From Prochilodus magdalenae (taxonomy: Eukaryota; Chordata; Actinopteri; Characiformes; Prochilodontidae): DNA of 64,000 nt. The position numbers and the translations under genes are program-made. Below the pieces are notes generated by a model that saw only the letters and a program-made list of their open reading frames with translations, was not told the DNA's origin and did not search any database. Where the stretch lies: positions 631,001-695,000 of the forward strand of contig JAMWET010002871.1 of NCBI GenBank assembly GCA_024036415.1, in the 5' to 3' direction. Positions 57,410 to 64,000 of this stretch are shown in pieces (position 1 is the first letter of the stretch; each line of letters starts with the position of its first letter).

Positions 57410-57935
57410 GGGAAAGGCATCCCATCTCTTGGCCCAGTCAAACTCAGCCACTATGGGGAAAGACATCCCATCTGTTGGCCCGGTCAAACTCAGCCACTAT
57501 GGGGAAAGGCATCCCATCTCTTGGCCCAGTCAAACTCAGCCACTATGGGGAAAGGCATCCCATCTCTTGGCCCAGTCAAACTCAGCCACTATGGGGAAAG
57601 ACATCCCATCTGTCGGCCCGGTCAAACTCAGCCACTATGGGGAAAGGCATCCCATCTCTCGGCCCGGTCAAACTCAGCCACTATGGGGAAAGACATCCCA
57701 TCTGTCGGCCCGGTCAAACTCAGCCACGATGGTGAAAAGCATCCCATCTCTCGGCCCAGTCAAACTCAGCCACGATGGTGAAAAGCATCCCATCTCTTGG
57801 CCCAGTCAAACTCAGCCACTATGGGGAAAGACATCCCATCTCTCTGCCCGGTCAAACTCAGCCACTATGGTGAAAAGTATCTTGGCTCTTGGCCAGGTCA
57901 AACTCAGCTACTATGGTGAAAAGCGTCCCAATTGA
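57410..57935. repeat. Minisatellite, 46 bp unit, about 11 copies
   Basis: Unit 'atcccatctcttggcccagt', 'caaactcagccactatgggg', 'aaaggc' (46 bp; marks at 57419, 57465, 57511). 46 is 1 modulo 3, so all three plus frames read the same 46-residue cycle in different phase and stay open to 57735, 57781 and 57935. They are not genes. Confidence 0.96.
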
Positions 57936-58172
57936 CCCAATAAACTTCACTACTTTGGAAAAAAGGGATCCAGTCATGCAGCATAGCCAAACCCAACTAC
58001 TGCGGTGATCATTTATCACAGCCCACGGCCCAGGCAAACTCTTCACCTGTGGTCAAAAGTGCCAGCTCAAGGCCTGGTCAAACTCTATAGCCATAAAGTC
58101 TCTTGGCTCATGGTCTAATTAAACTCCATCAATGAGGCAAAAGTATCCTGGCCCAGTCAAACTCTGCTACTA
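57936..58172. repeat. Degenerate flank of the 46 bp minisatellite
   Basis: 'gtcaaactc' recurs with 'ggccca' or 'ggcctgg' at irregular steps (near 57981, 58032, 58075, 58155). This is the decayed edge. Confidence 0.75.
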
Positions 58173-58174
58173 CG

Positions 58175-58395
58175 AGTCATGGGCTGGAGGTTAGGGAACG
58201 GGTCTTGTAACTGGAAGGTTGCTGGTTTGATTTCGTGAACCAACATGACGTCATTGAAGTGCCCCTGAGCATGGCCCCCAAATGCTCCCCAGTCATGCCC
58301 ACTATGCCAGGCCCCCTGGTGTGTGTTAATGTGGGTGTTCCCCTGCATGGATATGTTGAAGCATAATTGGTCAATGCTTCCAAATTTGAAAATTC
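58175..58395 (+). mobile_element. Second tRNA-derived SINE family, degenerate copy
   Basis: 'ggttagggaacgggtcttgt', 'aactggaaggttgctggttt', 'gatttcgtgaacc' followed by 'gaagtgcccctgagcatggc', 'ccccaaatgctcccc' and 'ctggtgtgtgttaatg' match a widespread fish SINE with a tRNA-like head (A box 'ggttaggg' region, B box 'ggtttgattt', degraded). It differs from copies 1-5. Confidence 0.7.
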
Positions 58396-60020
58396 TAATA
58401 GTGTTCTATGGTCCAAATGTGTCTATGATAGCTATTACCCCACTACCATGTCATACCCAGTCACAGTATAATTCTAGTGCCATGTAAGGTGCACCCCCCC
58501 AGCTTCTGAGCTCACAGCCCAGTCAAACCACCACCATTATGAAAGACGTGCCAGCTCTTGGAATAGAAATGCTGTTTACTGGCTTGGTAGCACACACGTG
58601 TAGCATGTAACTCCATGCTCATTATCTAGCTGGGGGATTTGAAAGCTAGGGGGAAACTGGCAAGAGGTTAAGAAAACCCATCTGTCTGCCACTGACGGTA
58701 AACATTCACAAACACGGTGCCACCGCCATGCCATACAACACCTACACTAACAGCAGCACTAGCATCCAGCTACATCAAGGCCTTGGGGGCTCACTGGAGA
58801 ATGCAAATGACCACACAGAGCACAAAGTCACCACGATATAATCAATTACCACGCGGCGTTCTCCCTGCAGGCACCTGCTAATGGTAAGCCTTAGGATCTC
58901 AGTAGCAGCAGTACAATACCTTGGAGCTCTAAATGCACAAATACTCTCAGAGTGAGTGATTAATTTCTGAACCCCACTCCCGCACTGCCGGCTTAAAACC
59001 GGAGGAGGATGTGCTGAAGGAAGAAACTTGCAGGACGAAGTTTGTCATACAATGCAAAGTTGCTTTCTCATGCGGTATATTGGATGTTCATTGTTTCTTC
59101 ACGAATGCTGCCCCCTCCGAAAACAGACAAATCCGCGCTTGAGCGTGAATTTTGGAGGTCAAACGCTTTCGGAAGTGCACTGTTAGCAAATAGATTTTTT
59201 TTCCCCCTCTTTAAAAAACGAAACAATCGGCCCTCGGTGCGATTTCCTTTTCAGCTGTGGTGCAACAAAGGCAGATAATTGCATTTCAGCCGGAGCGGAG
59301 CGCATGCACGGAAGACGGAAAAACCTTCCACTCCCCAAGTATTACACAAAAGAAGTGATGATGAAAAAAAAAAAAACAGTTTTCAGCATTTCCACCCTCC
59401 ATCCCCCATCCTCATCGTCCTCAGAACGTTCGACATCAATCACTGTTTCAAGTTATTACGTCGCTCTGATGCGGCCTGATAAGGCTTTGAGAGAGAAAAA
59501 GAGAAAGAGGGAGAGAGAGAGAGAGAGAGAAAAGGGAAAGATATTATCCGTCATCATTTTATCAGTTCCAAAGGGAACCTTGCACGTATTTCAAGTAGGG
59601 GCATCACAAATTAAAAGCCACTCCAGCTTCCCGCGAGAGATGGTGGCTCAGCACAAACGCTATCGCGCGCTCTGCCTTCAGGTAAATGCGGTGGAAGCTG
59701 CCGGTTTTCCACAGCTGTCCTGTTAATAGGAAGTTTTAATGGGAAGTGTCAAATCCCTTTTTTCTTCCAGGACAGTGGATACAAGAGATAAAGGCACATC
59801 CTGCATTCCCTCTTCTACCTCTACAAACATAAACGATATGGGTTGAGCTTGGGGTCTGCCCTTTCCCCAGAACCTCTCCGCCTTTTCTATCGAACCACAA
59901 GCAGGATCGGATAAAACTAGAAATGTGCATTTCCTAAAGGAAATTTGGGAATGATTCAGACTTCCTGCTAGGCTATTGTTGGGATATAGGTTGCTATGGG
60001 AGGAATGAAAGATGAAGAAG
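58396..60020. other. High-complexity block with a (GA)n patch
   Basis: (GA)n at about 59488-59530. The stretches 58850-59290 and 59540-59720 are unique and could be regulatory. Open frames carry basic low-complexity residues from the GA patch. No gene. Confidence 0.4.
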
Positions 60021-60740
60021 TGACACATAGAGGAGTGCGGGTCGGTATGTCTGTGGATTTGAGTTTGAGGATCTACTCTGAGGAAGTATATGCAGTTTGG
60101 TGGCTGTAGGTTTAAGAAGACAATAGGGTTTGTGTGGGGTTGAAAATTAATGGGACTCTATGGGAGGAATGAGGAAGCGACACATAGAGGAGTGCAGGTC
60201 AATATGTCTGTGGATTTGTGTTTGAGGATCTGCCCTGAGGGAGTATATGCAGTTTGGTGGCTGTAGGTTAAAGAGGACAATGGGGTTTGGGTAGGGTCGA
60301 AAATGAATGGGACTCTATAGGCAGAACGAGGGATGAGGAAATGACACATACAGGAGTACGGGTCAATAGGTCTGTGGATTTGAGTTTGAGGATCTGCCCT
60401 GAGGGAGTATATGCAGTTTGGTGGCTGTAGGTTTAAGAAGACAGTAGGGTTTGGGTGGGGTCGAAAATGAATGGGACTCTATGGGAGGAATGTGGGATGA
60501 AGAAGCGACATATAGAGGAGTGCGGGTCAGTATGTCTGTGGATTCGAGATTAAGGATCTGCCCTGAGGGAGTATATGCAGTTTGGTGGCTGTAGGTTAAA
60601 GAAGACAGTAGGGTTTGGGTGGGGTCGAAAATGAATGGGACTCTATGGGAGGAATGAGGGATGAAGAAACGACACATAGAGGAGTGCGGGTCAGTATGTC
60701 TGTGCATTCGAGATTAAGGATCTGCCCTGAGGGAGTATTA
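60021..60740. repeat. Tandem satellite, 157-165 bp unit, about 4.5 copies
   Basis: 'gacacatagaggagtgcgg' or a variant occurs at about 60022, 60179, 60342, 60507 and 60672. Each unit also has 'gtatgtctgtggatt', 'gaggatctgccctgaggga', 'gtatatgcagtttggtggct', 'acaatagggtttgggtgggg' and 'aatgaatgggactctatg'. Two adjacent units are 165 bp (55 codons), which keeps a minus-strand frame open at 60363-60707. Confidence 0.95.
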
Positions 60741-61835
60741 ACATAACTGTGATTTCCATTAAAATCTGAACCAGCTTGCTTGCTGTATAAGGTAGCGTGC
60801 TGCTTCGGCTAGTTTAGAGAGTGACTGATGGTGTAGGGACCCTCTTTTTTGTACCCCCTCTCTCTCCGAGAGCCCCCGAGGCGAGCGGGATAGGCTCCAG
60901 CCTGGCCGTTTATCCGGTTTGAAGCCTCTGCTTGCTTTCCCCTTGACATCACTAGCGCCTCTCTCTCCTCCAAAAAAACGATCACCCCGGCCACCCAGAG
61001 GCAGGTGGCACCAAACGCTCGCCATATGGCGGCCGCTGAAAGCACGGGGGGATGAGGTATTAGACCTAACCGGCCAGAGATGGAGATCAATGATGGCCAC
61101 TTATCGCTTCAGGACATGGGGGTGTTTGTTATTTATCTAACAAAGAGCTCCTGCAATTTTTGGGCCTGAACAACAGGAAGGAGGAAAAGTGCTCTCTTTC
61201 TCCTCGCCCCCCCCCACCGCCTGGCTCCACATCACCCTTTTGTTGGGCTAGAAAAGAGGGAGCGCAAAGATTGGTGGACGGGGGGGCTTTCTTCCCGTGA
61301 ATAGTTTTTCCATTTCTCTGACCGCGACGCAGCGGCTAGCGCTAGGCAGCTTGAAGCTTTTGAAAGGAGCTCGCTGTTAGCCACAGCGATCGTTCATGTA
61401 GAGTGATGAGAGACGGGAAAGGAGGGGTACAGTGATGCAAGGGGATGGCTGTGATGGTGCGCTGCTATGCTATGAATTCATTAGAACTGATTCTAATATT
61501 GAAATATTTCAAATTTGAAAACTGAAAGATTGGTTTCGTATCAAGACCTTTCTTGGAATCAGGCTTGTTTGGAATGCTAATGCTTTGTGTATTGGTGTTT
61601 TTAGTGCTGCTAATGTTACACAGTCATATTTGAGTGCCTCTTGACTTTTTGTTGACTTTCTAATTATCCTCAAAGTTGATTTAACTTAAAAAAAATTAAT
61701 TAAAAGAATTTCAAAGAGTAACTTAGCAGAATAAGAATCTGTTTTATAGCCAGAAACGTATTATTTCAAATTCAAATAACTTAAAATATGTTAAAGCCAC
61801 CACCAATCACACGCTTGGTCATTTCAATGTACAGT
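60741..61835. other. High-complexity block, candidate conserved non-coding DNA
   Basis: Unique sequence; CpG-containing at 60860-61090 and 61200-61400. Opposite open frames of 73-113 codons lack domains. No gene. Confidence 0.35.
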
Positions 61836-62430
61836 TGGAGTTTATTAATTAAATTTAACATACAAATGTGACAAACAAAAGTTGATATTTATTTACTATT
61901 TAACTTTTTCTCCAATATGTTAACCGTTGAGACTAAATGAGAAAATTTCCCAAAAACAATTTTCATTTCTCGCTGCTGTCAGAACAAAACCTTGAATTTT
62001 TGACTTTCACTTTTGAGGTAAATCAATGGAACCAGATTTGTTTTCCCACAATAGGGTTTGGGTGGGGTCAAAAAATGAATGGGACTCAATGGGAAGAATG
62101 AGGGATGAAGAAACGACACATAGAGGAGTGCGGGTCAGTATGTCTGTGGATTCGAGATTAAGGATCTGCCCTGAGGGAGTATATGCAGTTTGGTGGCTGT
62201 AGGTTTAAGAAGACAATAGGGTCTGGGTGGGGTCAAAAATGAATAGGACTCTATAGGCAGAACGAGGGATGAGGAAATGACACATAGAGGAGTGCGGGTC
62301 AATATGTCTGTGGAATCAGATTTATTTTCCCCCCCAATAATTTTGACTCATTACTTCTGGGCTATTCGTCAAAGTAAAGAACACCATGTGGTGTTTTTAC
62401 TACTAATATAGTCAGTCATAATTTGCGTGC
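61836..62430. repeat. Dispersed repeat D, copy 1, split by a satellite segment
   Basis: 61850-62048 matches 63244-63450 ('ctttttctccaatatgtta', 'ctgtcagaacaaaacctt', 'tttgactttcactttt', 'ggtaaatcaatggaaccaga'). The match resumes at 62332-62430 with 'aattttgactcattacttct', 'gggctattcgtcaaagtaaa', 'gaacaccatgtggtg'. The 263 bp between are satellite sequence (next entry). Confidence 0.85.
62049..62311. repeat. Displaced 160-bp satellite segment, about 1.6 units
   Basis: 'aatagggtttgggtggggtc', 'gacacatagaggagtgcggg', 'gaggga', 'gtatatgcagtttggtggct' match the array at 60021-60740 in the same orientation. It sits inside repeat D, flanked by a 20-bp imperfect direct repeat ('ggaaccagatttgttttccc' at 62029 and 'ggaatcagatttattttccc' at 62312). 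Confidence 0.85.
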
Positions 62431-62519
62431 ACGGTGGTCAAATGCCATTTTGTAGATTTTCTCATTTTCAGCTATAAAGGCACTTCTGCTAATTTAAATG
62501 CACAGTTATTATTATTAAC

Positions 62520-62645
62520 TCTGATAATTGTAAGTCAGTGGAACCATTTTTTTTCTTCCCCTCAGTAAGTTTGACCTATTACTTTTGGCCAATTCATCAA
62601 TATAAAGGCCATAAGGTAAATTATCTCTACATCTGAAAAACAACA
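62520..62645. repeat. Dispersed repeat D, diverged fragment
   Basis: 'gtaagtcagtggaacca', 'agtttgacctattactttt', 'ggccaattcatcaatataaa' parallel the second half of repeat D with more substitutions. Confidence 0.5.
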
Positions 62646-62763
62646 TATGTTCTTCTGACAGCAGGGGGGTTCACTTATTTATAATTTCAACTTATTTGAC
62701 TTCATTTTTATTCAGGAAACAAGTCATCTAACCAGGGCCTCATTTATGCGTTCACACAATATA

Positions 62764-63090
62764 CAGTACCGGTGAAAAGTTTAGACACGACTACTCATAG
62801 AAAGTTCTCTGTATGTTTGTCAATGCTTTAGAAAAAAAAAATAGTAAAGCGGTTTGGAGCAATTCTATTGGTCTGTCCATCATGAAGATTCACTAAATTG
62901 AAAAGAGGGAACTAGAGCTGGTGATATAACAGACATATCATACAGTGGTACATCAATATATGTGGTATATCTGAACGGTTTCAGACTGGCACTGTTAGGA
63001 GACAGTTGGAGCTGTAAGGAGTAAGCCTATAGGGTCCTTCGAGCTCACCTACAACATCCATTTGGCTGTGTGTCTCTAAACTTTTGACAA
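62764..63090. mobile_element. Non-autonomous Tc1-like element
   Basis: The left end 'cagtaccggtgaaaagttt', then 'agacac' follows 'ta', and the right end 'gtgtgtctctaaacttttga', then 'c' is its inverted counterpart (diverged; the final bases are lost). These resemble common fish Tc1 ends (cagt...caaaagtttggacac). The ~320 bp interior holds no transposase motif. Confidence 0.6.
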
Positions 63091-63243
63091 AATACATTAA
63101 ACTCGAACTTTAAGTTCTAGACTGGTGGCTAATATTCTCAGGATTTTGGTTCCAAACGTTGTGGTACGTGGTTCTAGAATTATGGTCAATAGTTTCAGTG
63201 TTTTGGTTCCAAAGTACTTAGTGCTGTGAAAAAAGTACTATGG

Positions 63244-63537
63244 AAATTTAACATACAAAAATGACATAAAAGGTCACCTGTGCAAAAGTTTTGGTATTTA
63301 TTTTTACTATTTTACTTTTTCTCCAATATGTTAAGCTTTTAGACAATATGACAATTTCCAAAAAACAATTTCATTTTTAAGTCGCTGTCAGAACAAAACC
63401 TTAAATCTTTGACTTTCACTTTTATGGTAAATCAATGGAACCAGATTTTTTTTCTCCAAAAAAATTTTGACTCATTACTTTTGGGCTATTCGTCAAAGTA
63501 AAGAACACCATGTGGTGGTTTTACTATTTATATTGTT
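63244..63537. repeat. Dispersed repeat D, copy 2 (uninterrupted)
   Basis: Runs continuously from 'aaatttaacatacaaaaatg' through 'ctttttctccaatatgttaa', 'aatcaatggaaccaga', 'ttttgactcattacttttgg' to 'gaacaccatgtggtgg'. It serves as the empty-site reference for copy 1. Confidence 0.85.
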
Positions 63538-64000
63538 AGGCCGTGTTCTTTCCAAATCTACCGTAAATCCAAAGAAATAATCCGATTTCAAGATTTTACT
63601 AGCTTCCGCTGAATGCACTGAATCATTTTCCAAAGAATCGTAATCAAATCACTGAGAGGTCAAAGATTTACACCCCTGACCGAGTATAAGAAATGGCCAC
63701 CGAGGGTTGAGGTTCCTTCTAGAGGAAATCAAATCAGGCCAGTTTATTGGGAGCATAGCTCCAGAGAGCAGGGGGTTACAAATAGCAGCCGGCGGGGGAG
63801 CGCAGGAGGGAACCAACCGGCCGCAACACACCATCGCCAGCTCAGAAATGCATGCGCTTGCGACTACAAGTGTGCATGTGCGTGATGGATGGTGTTCAGT
63901 TATGCGCCTTCATGAGATCTAAAATGCATTTGGATGGTGCACATCACAACACCATCCTGTTTTGGATACAGCTATGGCTGTAATAGCTCTTGGTGGCTAA
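63538..64000. other. High-complexity block at the window edge
   Basis: Unique sequence with 'agaaataatccgatttc', 'cagtttattggg' and a GC-richer patch at 63780-63830. No gene. The window ends inside it. Confidence 0.35.

Noticed and set aside
57410..57935. A CRISPR-like array, since about 46-bp units repeat regularly
   Set aside because: The whole unit is repeated with no unique spacers, and the surroundings are vertebrate. It is a minisatellite.

Overview
The window reads as intergenic or intronic DNA from a ray-finned fish, probably an ostariophysan teleost. That placement is an inference from the repeats: tRNA-derived SINEs with the fish-wide tail containing 'ctctggataagagcg', decayed Tc1-like transposons, L2/Rex-type LINE fragments, gypsy-like solo LTRs and a large load of micro- and minisatellites. 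I find no intact protein-coding gene, no tRNA or rRNA gene, no CRISPR array and no bacterial feature. The longest open frames (47034-49577 on +, 47176-49404 on -) are translations of a trinucleotide repeat.

Layout. 0-10 kb: LTR end and Tc1 remnants, a ~295 bp tandem array carrying a captured hAT-type MITE, a 12/13 bp minisatellite (4.6-5.6 kb) and a diverged ~200-350 bp array (6.4-8.7 kb). 10-20 kb: a SINE, a CTAT/CTGT microsatellite, a 76 bp minisatellite, a Tc1-like 3' end, a diverged ~250-290 bp array and a LINE reverse transcriptase remnant. 20-30 kb: a CA/TATACCCC array, 54 bp and 47 bp minisatellites, and two abutting LTR-like elements. 30-46 kb: SINEs, a palindromic MITE family with eight copies in the window (one split by a solo LTR), LINE tails and two AT-rich inverted-repeat complexes. 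46-64 kb: a 2.2 kb trinucleotide array, two fold-back elements in opposite orientation with 14 bp VNTR cores, a 46 bp minisatellite and a ~160 bp satellite with a displaced fragment.

Between the repeats lie high-complexity blocks, several rich in TAAT/ATTA motifs (for example 11.1-11.3, 16.4-17.3, 35.5-35.8, 42.4-43.2, 46.1-46.4 and 56.6-57.0 kb). They could be conserved non-coding regulatory DNA, but that needs cross-species alignment.

No new cellular system is evident. What merits a second look is genome dynamics: fold-back elements with expandable cores, a MITE amplified inside a tandem repeat, inverted duplications around AT tracts, and nested insertions whose order can be read from the sequence.
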